NCBI GenBank assembly: GCA_024233005.1 | Contig: JACKQE010000009.1 | Span: forward strand, 124,001 to 188,000 | Direction of reading: 5' to 3' | Length of the DNA stretch: 64,000 nucleotides | Source: Akkermansiaceae bacterium | Lineage (GTDB): Bacteria; Verrucomicrobiota; Verrucomicrobiia; Verrucomicrobiales; DEV007 | Shown here: piece after piece, positions 17,545-26,603 of the stretch | Numbering within the stretch: the stretch's first letter is position 1 | Layout of the letters: each line of letters begins with the position of its first letter | Notes under the pieces: model-generated | What the model saw: only the letters and a program-made list of their open reading frames with translations | Database searches by the model: none | Told to the model about the DNA's origin: nothing | Program-made: the position numbers and the translations under genes

Positions 17545-20500
17545 ATGATCCCAGATTTCCATTGCTACATCAAAGCGACCTTCATTGGTGTTGCTTTCAC
17601 TTTCGCCCCGCTGCTGCAGGGAGCTCCGCTCAGTTTCAACCGTGACATTCGGCCGTTGCTCTCGGAGAATTGCCTCAGTTGTCACGGACCTTCCGCCAGC
17701 ACCCGCAAAGGCGATCTCCGTCTCGATGACCGCGACGCTGCCGTTTCCGCCGGTGCCATCGTCCCGGGAAATGCGGAATCCAGTGAATTGGTGGCTCGTC
17801 TCTTTTCCAGGGACCCCGAAGAGGTCATGCCGCCTCCCGACAGTCGTAAAAAAATCACTCCGGCCCAACGGGCGCTCCTGAAACAATGGGTTCTGGAGGG
17901 CGCCCCCTACGAGAAGCACTGGGCTTTCGTCCCGCCGGTTCTTCCTGAGGTTCCCGGTCCGGCCGGGGACACTCGTTCCCCGATCGACGCCTTTGTCCAA
18001 GCCCGGCTCGATGCTTCCGGTCTCACCCCTTCCGTTGAAGCCGACCGGGAAACTTTGCTGCGCCGGGTCACCTTGGATTTGACCGGGCTGCCACCCACGA
18101 TCGCTGAAATCGACTCCTTTCTCTCAGATGCTTCCAGCACCCCCTACGAGAAGGTCGTTGACCGCCTGCTGCGGTCCCCGCGCTTCGGGGAGAGAATGGC
18201 GGTTTCGTGGTTGGATGCGGCCCGCTACGGGGACAGCAGTGTGAAGCATGCCGATGGTCCAAGGGACATGTGGCCGTGGCGTGACTGGGTCGTGGAGGCC
18301 TTCAATGCCAACATGCCGTTCGATCGATTCACCATCGAACAAATCGCCGGCGACCTGCTGCCCCAGCCTTCGATCGCCCAAATGGTGGCCTCCGGTTTCA
18401 ACCGGAACCACGCGACCTCGGACGAGGGGGGAGCCATCCCTGAAGAATTGCGGGTTGAATACGTGGTCGACCGCGTCAAAACGACCTCGACGGTGTGGCT
18501 CGGCCTGACCATGGAGTGCGCCCAGTGCCATGATCACAAATACGATCCCATCAGTCAGCGGGAGTATTACCAGTTTTTCGCCTACTTTAACAACACCTCC
18601 GATCCGGGAATGCAAACCCGGAATGGCAATCAGGCGCCGGTCGTGACGGTCGTCGCCCCGGTGGAAGAGGAGAAACTCCGTTCGGTCCGCTTGGACTTGA
18701 CCAAATCCGAAGAACAACTGCGGGATCGGAGAACCTCCGCAAGGGCTGGCTATGCCGCATGGGCCGTGCCTCCGGCAGCGGACAGTGGCCCTGCGCCGCC
18801 CCGGGAGCCCGAGGGACTGCAACATTTTTTCCCGCTCGACGAGCGTGATGGTCGGGTCGTCACCAACCTTCTGGGAGGGAAGGCCGGAACGGTTGACGGA
18901 AAACTTCAGACCTGCGCCAGAGAGGTTGGCCGTGGGGTTCGCTTTGACGGGAGCACCGAGGTGACGTTCTCCGACGGTCCCGACTTTGATGGCGTCAAGC
19001 CGTTCACTTTTGCCGCCTGGGTCAAACTGCCTGCCTCCTCAGGAGGGGCCATTCTTTCCCGGATGGACGTGAAAGACAGTTACAAGGGATTCGATTTCTG
19101 GGTGCAAGGACGCAGTATTGGGACCCATATCATCAACCAATGGCCCCGCAACGCCCTGAAAGTGATCACCAAAGAGCCGCTTTCCGCGGACCAATGGCAC
19201 CACGTGGCCGTCACTTATGACGGTTCCATGAAGGCCGCCGGGGTATCCCTCTATGTCGACGGACAGTTGCAGGAGAAGACGGTTGAACAGGACAGCTTGA
19301 AAGGGAAATTCAAGTCGGGCGCCCCATTCAAGCTGGGAGCGAGGTCGGAAGCGGCCCGGTTCCAGGGCGAGGTCGACGATCTCCGTATTTACCAACGGGT
19401 AGTGCCGGCCTCCGAAATCGATGCCCTTAAGCAGGATCCCGTCCGGACCGCTCTGGCTGTTCCGGAGGCTCGAAGGACTCCGATCCAGAAGAATCTCCTG
19501 TTCGAATATTACCTTGCCCATGAGGACGGGGACTATCTGAAGGCATTGGCCAGTCGTGCCAAGGCAGAGTCGGCTCTTGCCGAACTGACCCGTGGACAGG
19601 CCACCAGCATGGTCATGCAAGACAATGCGGCGAATCCCCGCATGACCTACATCCTCAACCGGGGCAATTACGACCAACCCAATACCGACGCGGTCATCTC
19701 TCCCGGGGTGCCGGCGGCTCTGCCTCCTCTTCCTCCGGGCGTCCCGCCGAACCGGCTCGGGCTCGCCCGTTGGTTGACGGACCCGGGCAATCCTCTGACC
19801 GCCCGAGTGGCGGTGAACCGGGTTTGGATGCTGCTCTTTGGCAATGGTCTGGTGCGGACCGTAGGGGACTTTGGAATGCAGGGGGAGCTGCCCACCCATC
19901 CTGAATTGCTCGACTGGCTTGCCCGGGATTTTGTCTCCCATGGGTGGGACCTGAAACGATTGGTCAAACAAATGGTGATGTCCTCCACGTATCGTCAGAG
20001 TTCCCATCAGTCGGACCTTGTCCGGGAGCGCGATCCGGAAAACCGGCTGCTGGCCCAAGGGGGGAGACGTCGTTTGGAAGCCGAATTCCTCAGGGACCAA
20101 GCCCTCTCAGTCGCGGGACTCCTCGTGGATCTGCCGGGTGGTCCGAGTGTCAAACCCTACCAGCCTGAAGGAATCTGGGGGGAGGTCAACATCAATGCCG
20201 GACTCAAGTATGATCAGGACCAGGGCGATAAACTCTACCGGCGCAGTCTCTACACTTACTGGAAACGATCTTCCCCGATCCCCAACATGATTCTCCTGGA
20301 CGCCCCGAGCCGTGAGTCCTGTGTGGTCCAGCGATCTCGAACCAACACCCCTCTGCAGGCGCTCGTGCTGCTGAATGATCCGCAATTTGTGGAAGCCGCC
20401 CGCGCTTTCGCCCAGCGCCTGCTGACAAGCGGAGCCCGGGACAGCGCCGCGCGCATCGATCTCGCCTACCGTCTGGCCACTGGCCGGAAAGCCACGGCGC

Positions 20501-20694
20501 ATGAAATCGCCGTGCTTCAGGGGATCCTTGCCAAAGAGCAAGCTCGGTTCGCTTCCGATGAGGCTCAGGCCAAAGCCCTTTTGGCAGTGGGTGATTCTCC
20601 CCGGGATGAAACGATTCCCCCCGTCGAGCATGCCGCCTGGACCTCGGCGGCCCAGGTCATTCTCAATCTCGATGAAACCGTTTCCCGAAACTGA
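17545..20694 (+). CDS. PVC cytochrome (PSCyt1)-DUF1549-LamG-DUF1553 protein
   Basis: The ATG at 17545 gives 1049 residues with a signal sequence ending near LLQGAPL. The first domain carries one haem-c motif CLSCH at 43-47 (DIRPLLSENCLSCHGPSAS). DUF1549 follows (about 145-360; SPIDAFVQARLDASGL, VTLDLTGLPPT, SWLDAARYGDS, AQCHDHKYDPI). A LamG/concanavalin-like insertion covers about 430-640 (PFTFAAWVKLP, WHHVAVTYDG). DUF1553 fills the C-terminus (RLGLARWLTDPGNPLTARVAVNRVW, VMSSTYRQSS, SRESCVVQRSRTNTPLQALVLLNDPQFVEAARA). The family is typical of PVC bacteria and paired with DUF1501. A role in extracytoplasmic polysaccharide or sulfated-sugar metabolism is often proposed but unproven. It is followed 36 nt later by its DUF1501 partner. 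Confidence 0.95.
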   Translation: MIPDFHCYIKATFIGVAFTFAPLLQGAPLSFNRDIRPLLSENCLSCHGPSASTRKGDLRLDDRDAAVSAGAIVPGNAESSELVARLFSRDPEEVMPPPDSRKKITPAQRALLKQWVLEGAPYEKHWAFVPPVLPEVPGPAGDTRSPIDAFVQARLDASGLTPSVEADRETLLRRVTLDLTGLPPTIAEIDSFLSDASSTPYEKVVDRLLRSPRFGERMAVSWLDAARYGDSSVKHADGPRDMWPWRDWVVEAFNANMPFDRFTIEQIAGDLLPQPSIAQMVASGFNRNHATSDEGGAIPEELRVEYVVDRVKTTSTVWLGLTMECAQCHDHKYDPISQREYYQFFAYFNNTSDPGMQTRNGNQAPVVTVVAPVEEEKLRSVRLDLTKSEEQLRDRRTSARAGYAAWAVPPAADSGPAPPREPEGLQHFFPLDERDGRVVTNLLGGKAGTVDGKLQTCAREVGRGVRFDGSTEVTFSDGPDFDGVKPFTFAAWVKLPASSGGAILSRMDVKDSYKGFDFWVQGRSIGTHIINQWPRNALKVITKEPLSADQWHHVAVTYDGSMKAAGVSLYVDGQLQEKTVEQDSLKGKFKSGAPFKLGARSEAARFQGEVDDLRIYQRVVPASEIDALKQDPVRTALAVPEARRTPIQKNLLFEYYLAHEDGDYLKALASRAKAESALAELTRGQATSMVMQDNAANPRMTYILNRGNYDQPNTDAVISPGVPAALPPLPPGVPPNRLGLARWLTDPGNPLTARVAVNRVWMLLFGNGLVRTVGDFGMQGELPTHPELLDWLARDFVSHGWDLKRLVKQMVMSSTYRQSSHQSDLVRERDPENRLLAQGGRRRLEAEFLRDQALSVAGLLVDLPGGPSVKPYQPEGIWGEVNINAGLKYDQDQGDKLYRRSLYTYWKRSSPIPNMILLDAPSRESCVVQRSRTNTPLQALVLLNDPQFVEAARAFAQRLLTSGARDSAARIDLAYRLATGRKATAHEIAVLQGILAKEQARFASDEAQAKALLAVGDSPRDETIPPVEHAAWTSAAQVILNLDETVSRN

Positions 20695-20730
20695 GGTCCG
20701 CCTACCAATTTCTACCTTGCTTCCCTTCTG

Positions 20731-22134
20731 ATGATGAACCGCCGCCGCTTTCTTCTCCATTCCGGCAATGGTCTCGGGGCCGCCGCGTTGAGCACCCTGT
20801 TCGACGACAAGTTGCTGGCCAACGCCGGATCGCATTACGCTCCCAAAGCCAAGCGACTCATTTACCTCTTCTTCGATGGGGGACCTTCCCACATCGACAC
20901 TTGGGACTACAAGCCCGCCCTGCGCAAGATTCATGGCCTCGAACTGCCGGACTCGGTCCGCAACGGGCAGCGCATCACCGGCATGACGAGCGGTCAAAAA
21001 TCGTTCCCCTGTGTCGCCCCGATGTTCCATTTCGAGCAGGTTGGCAAGGACGGCCGGTGGATCAACACGGACATCCTTCCCCACATGGCCAAAATGGTCG
21101 ACGAGATCGCGGTGGTGAAGAGTCTCCACACCGAGGCCATCAATCACGATCCGGCGATCACCTACATCGCCACCGGGTCCCAGGTGCCCGGGAAACCGAG
21201 TCTCGGTGCCTGGCTTAGCTATGGCTTGGGGAGTGAGAATGCCAACATGCCCGCCTACGTGGTCATGATTTCGCGGGGAGGTGGTCAGAATCAGGCCCTC
21301 TACGACCGGCTTTGGGGCTCGGGGTTCCTCCCGTCCCGCCACCAGGGAGTGAAGCTCCGCAGCGCCGGGGAGCCCGTCCTGTATCTGAACAATCCCCCCG
21401 GGGTAGATGCCGGATCGAGGCGCACCGTGCTCGACGGCCTGGCCGAGTTGAATGGGCAGGCCTTTGACCGGTTCGGTGATCCCGAGACTCAGGCCCGGAT
21501 TGCCCAGTATGAGATGGCCTTCCGCATGCAGACCGCGGTTCCGGACCTCATGGACATCGGCCGGGAATCAGAGCACACCTTGGGACTCTATGGTGAGGAC
21601 GTCAAAAAGCCGGGAAGTTTTGCCCGCAATTGTCTCCTGGCCCGGCGCATGGCCGAGAGCGGGGTGCGCTTCATCCAGCTCTTCCACCGGGGCTGGGACC
21701 AGCACGGCAGTCTGCCCAGCAAGCTCCGCGGGCAGTGCCGCGATATCGATCAGGCCTGCGCCGGACTGCTCCAGGATCTCAAGGAACGGGGACTTCTGGA
21801 GGACACTTTGGTCGTTTGCGGTGGCGAATTTGGGCGCACCATCTATTCCCAGGGCAAGCTCACGGCGGATGACCACGGCCGTGACCATCATGGACGGTGC
21901 TTCACTTCCTGGTTTGCCGGCGGGGGCATTCAGCCTGGCATCGAGTATGGCAAGACGGATGATTTCTGTTACAACATCGTGGAAAATCCGGTTCACATCC
22001 GGGACATGAATGCCACGATCCTGCATTGCCTGGGTCTGGACCATCGACGCCTCACCTTCCGCTTCCAGGGACTCGACCAACGTCTCACCGGAGTGGAGGA
22101 AGAAGCCAAGGTGGTGCGGGGGCTGTTGGCGTGA
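20731..22134 (+). CDS. DUF1501 exported protein, partner of the upstream DUF1553 protein
   Basis: A 467-residue protein with a Tat-like start (MMNRRRFLLHSGNGLGAAALS). Family hallmarks are LIYLFFDGGPSHIDTWDYKP, HIDTDILPHMAKMVDEIAVVKS-like text, SLGAWLSYGLGSEN, ESGVRFIQLFHRGWDQHG, LVVCGGEFGRT and GRDHHGRCFTSWFAGGG. The D-G-G, G-E-F-G-R-T and H-H motifs resemble the metal and nucleophile loops of the alkaline phosphatase/sulfatase superfamily, so a hydrolase-like fold is likely, though activity is unproven. Either of the two ATGs at 20731 and 20734 could start it. It is 36 nt after the cytochrome/DUF1553 gene and in the same operon. The stop is 14 nt from the convergent serine hydrolase stop. 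Confidence 0.94.
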   Translation: MMNRRRFLLHSGNGLGAAALSTLFDDKLLANAGSHYAPKAKRLIYLFFDGGPSHIDTWDYKPALRKIHGLELPDSVRNGQRITGMTSGQKSFPCVAPMFHFEQVGKDGRWINTDILPHMAKMVDEIAVVKSLHTEAINHDPAITYIATGSQVPGKPSLGAWLSYGLGSENANMPAYVVMISRGGGQNQALYDRLWGSGFLPSRHQGVKLRSAGEPVLYLNNPPGVDAGSRRTVLDGLAELNGQAFDRFGDPETQARIAQYEMAFRMQTAVPDLMDIGRESEHTLGLYGEDVKKPGSFARNCLLARRMAESGVRFIQLFHRGWDQHGSLPSKLRGQCRDIDQACAGLLQDLKERGLLEDTLVVCGGEFGRTIYSQGKLTADDHGRDHHGRCFTSWFAGGGIQPGIEYGKTDDFCYNIVENPVHIRDMNATILHCLGLDHRRLTFRFQGLDQRLTGVEEEAKVVRGLLA

Positions 22135-22147
22135 AGACTCCGCCGGA

Positions 22148-23380
22148 TCAATCCACCCGGACCGCCGCGCAGGTCATTTCCAGGACCCGCCAAAGAGCCT
22201 GTCCGCCGAGTGTTCCTTCATGGAAAGCCGTGGCGGGGATCGGCTGCCAGTTGTCCCGCTCATGGTTCTGCGGGGGCTGGGGGATCAGAGTCAGTGACGG
22301 ATCGTATTGACCATCCTTTCCTCCGAGCTTGTAGATCACCAGATCGAGCGAAGGCACCACGTAGAGGCAAAACCCGCCGGCCCCGGATTTCCAGAACGCA
22401 TCGCGGGGAGCCCCGGCGACATGGCCGTCCGCGTTGTGCTCCCATTGCAGACTGAAGGGAGTGTGTGGATTGTAGGGGCTCCAAGTCTGGCAGCGACGAA
22501 TGTAATCCGCGGGGACGAGTTGTTGGTCGCCCCACTTGCCTCCGTGAGCAAGGCAGTAACCAAACCGGAGAACATCGGTCGCATGGAGCGCGGTGCTGCC
22601 GGCTCCGTTGGCATGTGGCATCACAAAATCCCCCCGATGCAGGCAGTAATCCCACTCCCCCCAACCCTGGGGTTTGGCGAGTCGTTCGTTGATGTATTCT
22701 TTCAGTTCCATCCCGGTGACGTGCCGCAGGACGATGCTGGCAATGTGGGGCGACGGTGAGGAATAGGAATAGCCGGCACCCGGATCGCACCACAGAGGAA
22801 TGCCCAGCGAGGAGTTGTCGAGGTCACGGATATTCTGGCCGGGGACTGGTTTGAGCGGTTGTGGTTTTTGCCCTTTGACATAACCACTCGGGGTTTGGCC
22901 TTCCCCCCAGCATCCGGCGGTCATGCAGAGCAATTGGCCGAGGGTGATTTCCGCTTTGCGAGGATCGTCCAGGGGCAAGGCTTCCGGCAACCAGGTTTGA
23001 TTGAACACTTTGGTGTCCAAGCCCTGGGGGATTTTGGCTTTGTATTCCTCCAGCATGATGCCGCAGGCGACACTGCAAAATGCTTTGCCGGTAGAGGCCA
23101 TGTCCGGATTGGCCATGCGGCTGGCCCGCCCAAAATAGCGTTCAAAGCAGAGGTGCCCGTGCCTCAATACCAGCAGGCCCCCATTCGGGGTGGAACGTTG
23201 GGTAATTTCAAACGCGGGTTCCAATTTTACGAGATCCATCCCGGCGAGGTCCCGGATTTCCTTTTCCGTCCGGGCTTCGCGCCAGCCTCCGGCACTGTCA
23301 GGTGGCGGAAAGTAGGGGACTTCAGCCGCCAGGGGGGCCAGCGGAAGAATGAGGAGGAGGGAGAGGACGGGCCATTTCAT
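22148..23380 (-). CDS. Exported serine hydrolase of the beta-lactamase/class C family
   Basis: The chosen start MKWPVLSLLLILPLAPLAAEV gives a clear signal peptide and 410 residues; an ATG 27 codons upstream would bury it. The catalytic SxxK is S96-T-G-K99 in DMASTGKAFCS. The second motif is YSYSS in the PGAGYSYSS segment, and a KSGAGG segment takes the place of the third (K/H)xG motif. This matches penicillin-binding-protein/EstB-like serine hydrolases, often annotated as esterases or D-aminopeptidases. The substrate is unknown. The extended N-terminal segment YFPPPDSAGGWREARTEKEI is common to secreted versions in PVC bacteria. It is downstream of the double-HMA gene on the same strand, separated by a hairpin. 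Confidence 0.88.
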   Translation of the reverse strand: MKWPVLSLLLILPLAPLAAEVPYFPPPDSAGGWREARTEKEIRDLAGMDLVKLEPAFEITQRSTPNGGLLVLRHGHLCFERYFGRASRMANPDMASTGKAFCSVACGIMLEEYKAKIPQGLDTKVFNQTWLPEALPLDDPRKAEITLGQLLCMTAGCWGEGQTPSGYVKGQKPQPLKPVPGQNIRDLDNSSLGIPLWCDPGAGYSYSSPSPHIASIVLRHVTGMELKEYINERLAKPQGWGEWDYCLHRGDFVMPHANGAGSTALHATDVLRFGYCLAHGGKWGDQQLVPADYIRRCQTWSPYNPHTPFSLQWEHNADGHVAGAPRDAFWKSGAGGFCLYVVPSLDLVIYKLGGKDGQYDPSLTLIPQPPQNHERDNWQPIPATAFHEGTLGGQALWRVLEMTCAAVRVD

Positions 23381-23417
23381 GGGAGCATCAATGGAAGGAA
23401 AGGGACTGAAAGCAATA

Positions 23418-23448
23418 AGGCCGGCCTCCCTGGGAGGGGGACCGGCCT
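23418..23448 (-). terminator. Hairpin between the double-HMA and serine hydrolase genes
   Basis: AGGCCGG (23418-23424) pairs with CCGGCCT (23442-23448), with a further CCTCCC/GGGAGG inside. Read on the minus strand it lies about 40 nt after the double-HMA stop and is followed by TATTGCTTTC. It could terminate that gene or attenuate read-through into the serine hydrolase. Confidence 0.55.
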
Positions 23449-23489
23449 GTTGACTGAACAAACAGTTGGTGTGAGCTGGAAAAGGAACC

Positions 23490-24230
23490 TTATTTCAATT
23501 CCGCATTGAAACCGGCCTTGTGAAGGGCGGCGAGGACGGCGCTCTTCTTAAATTTGCCTTTGATTTCGAATTCTCTCGAATCCTCCGTGGCAGTGTGTTC
23601 CGTGGCGCCATCAATGCTCTTGACCACTTTGTCGATGGCTTTGAGGCAGCTGCCGCAGCAGAGGTGGATTTTGCTGACTTCCACGGAAGTGACTTCGTCA
23701 TCCTTGCCCTCATACTCGGGAATGAAGATGGCCTCGCTGTCGCTTTTGCCGTAAAAACCGGCCTTGGCCAGTTCCTTGACGGCGCTCTGGACTTTCTCTC
23801 CGGTTGGCCCCTTGATCGTGACTTTGTCCTTGCCGACGATGTCCACTTCAACGTCGGAAATGGCTCCGACAGCCTTGGTGGCGGCCGTTTTGCATCCTCC
23901 ACAGCAAAGATGGACCCCGTCGAGGACCACTTTGGTGGAGCCTTCGGGAAGAGGGGCTGGTTCTTTTTTTTCCGCGGTGGAGCCTGGTGCGGCAGGCGTT
24001 TCTGCCTTGGCTTGGGCGGCGATGAACTCCTGATCCTCCTTGGCCAGCATTGCCAGAGGAATGTTTTTGTTTTGCCCGCCCACCTTGATGATGGCGGTGT
24101 TCGGATCCTTCATGCCCATGAAGTCACCTTCAATGGTTTTTCCGGTGGACGCTTGGGTCCAGGTGCGGGCTTGGGCGGCAACGGCGAGCGCCACGACCGC
24201 GAGGAGACACAGAGGAAGCAACTTCTTCAT
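23490..24230 (-). CDS. Exported double heavy-metal-associated-like protein with SHD1-like N-terminus
   Basis: A 246-residue protein with a signal peptide (MKKLLPLCLLAVVALAVAAQA). Residues about 22-70 (RTWTQASTGKTIEGDFMGMK ... IPLAMLAKEDQEFI) resemble the SLA1-homology-1-like domain common in exported PVC proteins. Two HMA-like ferredoxin folds follow, about 99-162 and 180-245, each with the metal loop changed from the usual MxCxxC to HLCCGGC and HLCCGSC, so each loop offers His plus three Cys. The spacing and the KAGF(Y/N) end of each repeat support a tandem duplication. It may bind a soft metal such as copper in the periplasm; the metal is not determined. The 13-nt sequence at 24251-24263 is shared with the promoter of the CCxxC gene at 32882. 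Confidence 0.83.
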   Translation of the reverse strand: MKKLLPLCLLAVVALAVAAQARTWTQASTGKTIEGDFMGMKDPNTAIIKVGGQNKNIPLAMLAKEDQEFIAAQAKAETPAAPGSTAEKKEPAPLPEGSTKVVLDGVHLCCGGCKTAATKAVGAISDVEVDIVGKDKVTIKGPTGEKVQSAVKELAKAGFYGKSDSEAIFIPEYEGKDDEVTSVEVSKIHLCCGSCLKAIDKVVKSIDGATEHTATEDSREFEIKGKFKKSAVLAALHKAGFNAELK

Positions 24231-24250
24231 AATGTTGCCAATATAGGAGG

Positions 24251-24279
24251 GGCGGACTGTCTGGCGAGGAATCTCCTCG
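24251..24279 (-). promoter_or_regulatory. Shared 13-nt element plus inverted repeat upstream of the double-HMA gene
   Basis: GGCGGACTGTCTG (24251-24263, plus-strand reading) recurs exactly at 33202-33214 before another Cys-metal gene. Immediately beside it lies the inverted repeat CGAGGA-ATC-TCCTCG (24265-24279). The element ends 21 nt from the start codon, where a promoter or operator would be expected. The regulator is unknown; the ECF sigma factor at 33302 is one candidate. Confidence 0.45.
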
Positions 24280-24468
24280 GCGCGATTGCGCTAAAACAGG
24301 GGCCTGATCCGGTCCCGCGGGCAGAGGAGAGGCTCCCGGAAGGGGGCGGTGAAATCCTCCGCGACAAAAACGTGCGAGATTCTTGCGTTGCCGCGACGGG
24401 CAGTGTAGCATCGCCGCTTTGTCGCCTCCTTTTCCATGGCGGCACCTCCACCATCCCAGCCACGCCGT

Positions 24469-25515
24469 ATGTCAGACGCTTCTCAAAATACCACGCCGCC
24501 CGAAACGGTCGATGCCTCGGATTTGGAAACCGTGGAGGAACTCAAGGCGGCCTACGCCTCGATGAAGTTGGAACTCGCCCAGGTCATCGTCGGCCAGGAC
24601 GATGTGGTGGAGCAGCTTCTCATGGCGATCTTCTGCCGGTCGCACGCGCTCCTGGTCGGCGTTCCCGGGCTGGCCAAAACACTGCTCGTTTCCACCGTGT
24701 CCCGGGTATTGGATCTCAGCTTTAAGCGCATCCAGTTCACTCCGGACCTCATGCCGGCGGACATCACCGGCACAGAAGTGTTGGAAGAGGAAGCAGGCAC
24801 CGGCCGGCGAATCTTCCGATTCGTGCACGGGCCCATTTTCGCCAACATGCTGCTGGCGGACGAAATCAACCGTACCCCGCCCAAAACCCAGGCCGCTTTG
24901 CTTGAAGCGATGCAGGAGCACCACGTCACGGTTGGTGAGGAAACGCACCATCTGCCAGAGCCGTTTTTTGTTCTTGCGACGCAGAATCCCATCGAACAGG
25001 AGGGAACCTACCCTCTCCCGGAAGCTCAGTTGGACCGTTTCATGTTCAATATCCGGGTCAATTACCCAACCGCGGAAGAGGAGGCAGAAATCATTCGCCG
25101 GGTCACCGGTTCGCACCGGGCCTCCGTCGCGAAGCAACTCGATGCGGCCTCGGTGATGCGCCTTCAGGAAGTCGTCCGCCGGGTGCCGGTTGCGGACCAT
25201 GTCATTGAGTATGCCGCCAAGTTGGCCCGCGCGACCCGCCCCAAAGAGGCCGAGGCTCCCGACTTTGTTCGTGAAATGGTGGCCTGGGGGGCCGGACCCC
25301 GTGCCGGTATCTACCTCATTCTTGCGGCGAAGGCGCGCGCCATTCTCCATGGCCGGTATCATGCCATCACCGAGGATGTCCGGGCCGTGGCCCACCCCGT
25401 GCTCCGTCACCGGGTCATCACTACTTTCAATGCGGAAGCCGCGGGCGTTTCGAGCGACGACATCATCACGGCCTTGATTGATGCGTTCCAACCGGGAGTC
25501 GACATCGAAGTGTGA
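24469..25515 (+). CDS. MoxR-family AAA+ ATPase
   Basis: The 348-residue form starts at MSDASQNT; an ATG at 24436 would add 11 residues. The Walker A equivalent is GVPGLAKT, Walker B is LLADEINRTPPKTQAALLEAM, sensor 1 is LATQNPIEQEGTYPLPEAQLDRFMF, and the C-terminal lid follows, ending FQPGVDIEV. MoxR ATPases act as chaperones with VWA proteins for assembly of enzyme or envelope complexes. It heads an operon with a DUF58 protein (44 nt gap) and two giant VWA membrane proteins, the usual moxR-DUF58-batA/batB-type order. ATP binding and hydrolysis motifs look intact. Confidence 0.96.
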   Translation: MSDASQNTTPPETVDASDLETVEELKAAYASMKLELAQVIVGQDDVVEQLLMAIFCRSHALLVGVPGLAKTLLVSTVSRVLDLSFKRIQFTPDLMPADITGTEVLEEEAGTGRRIFRFVHGPIFANMLLADEINRTPPKTQAALLEAMQEHHVTVGEETHHLPEPFFVLATQNPIEQEGTYPLPEAQLDRFMFNIRVNYPTAEEEAEIIRRVTGSHRASVAKQLDAASVMRLQEVVRRVPVADHVIEYAAKLARATRPKEAEAPDFVREMVAWGAGPRAGIYLILAAKARAILHGRYHAITEDVRAVAHPVLRHRVITTFNAEAAGVSSDDIITALIDAFQPGVDIEV

Positions 25516-25559
25516 GCCACGGGGGGGCCCGGCTCCCTCTTTTTGGTTGATTCCCCTTT

Positions 25560-26495
25560 ATGGCCGTCGCCCCCAACACTGTTTTTGCGGACCTGCTGCC
25601 CAAGGAACTCACCTCCACCGTGGGGCGGGTGGAGTTCCTTGCTCGCACGCGGAAGCAGGGCTCCATCACGGGGCGTCATGCCAGTCCCCACAAGGGATTT
25701 TCAGTCGAGTTCGCCGAGCATCGTCAGTATGTTGCCGGCGATGACCTGAGGGATCTTGATTGGCGGGTTTTTGGAAAAAGCGACCGTTATTACATCAAGC
25801 AGTACATCGAGGAGACCAACATGCGCGTCACTCTGGTGGTGGATGCGTCCGGTTCGATGTCCTATACCGGGGAGTCCGCGGCGACTCTGGGAGGAAAAGC
25901 CCTCAGCAAGTTTGCCTACGCCCGCCACCTCGCCGCAGCCTTCACGTATCTCTTCATCCGACAGCAGGATGCGGTCGGGTTGGTCACTTTTGACACCGAA
26001 GTGAGACGTTATCTTCGTCCCGTCGCCAAGCCCAGCCAGGTCTCGCTGGTTCTCGAAGAACTGCACGGCACCTCGCCCGGCGCCGAGACCAGTGCCTCAA
26101 CAGTCCTGCATGACGTGGCGGAAAGGATTCCGGTCCGGGGATTGGTGATCCTGTTCTCGGACATGTTCGATGATGCGGAGAAACTCCACAATGCCCTGCA
26201 TCATTTTCATTACAAACGCCATGAAGTCATCGTATTTCATGTGATGGCGGAAGAGGAATTGACCTTCCCATTCACCAAGTTTGATCACTTCCGGTGCCTG
26301 GAGACTCCGGGGCTGCGTCTCAATCTCGATCCGCGGACCCTCCGGGCCACCTACTTGGAGCGGGTCCGGGCCCACGTCGCGGCCTTGGAGAAAGCCTGCG
26401 GACAGATGTCTGCGAGTTATGTGCCGGTGAACACCAAGATCCCTGTGCAGGACACGCTGATGGACTATTTCGCGAGGAGGCGAGCCGGGAAGTGA
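25560..26495 (+). CDS. DUF58 domain protein
   Basis: A 311-residue soluble protein. The DUF58 signature is GRHASPHKGFSVEFAEHRQYVAGDDLRDLDWRVFGKSDRYYIKQY split over about 40-85. A VWA-like region follows with DASGSM near 95-100, and ILFSDMFDD further on serves as the next MIDAS loop. DUF58 proteins accompany MoxR ATPases and are thought to form part of the chaperone system. It sits between the MoxR gene and the BatA-like gene. The lack of membrane helices fits a cytoplasmic link between the ATPase and the membrane-bound VWA proteins. Confidence 0.94.
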   Translation: MAVAPNTVFADLLPKELTSTVGRVEFLARTRKQGSITGRHASPHKGFSVEFAEHRQYVAGDDLRDLDWRVFGKSDRYYIKQYIEETNMRVTLVVDASGSMSYTGESAATLGGKALSKFAYARHLAAAFTYLFIRQQDAVGLVTFDTEVRRYLRPVAKPSQVSLVLEELHGTSPGAETSASTVLHDVAERIPVRGLVILFSDMFDDAEKLHNALHHFHYKRHEVIVFHVMAEEELTFPFTKFDHFRCLETPGLRLNLDPRTLRATYLERVRAHVAALEKACGQMSASYVPVNTKIPVQDTLMDYFARRRAGK

Positions 26496-26603
26496 GGTGG
26501 GGAGCACCTTCAAACTCTTTCGAAACCTCCAATGCCTGCAACAAACAACAACCCGGACGCCATGACCGTTCCCAGCCAACCGGAGCCTGACCGCTGAGAA
26601 AAG

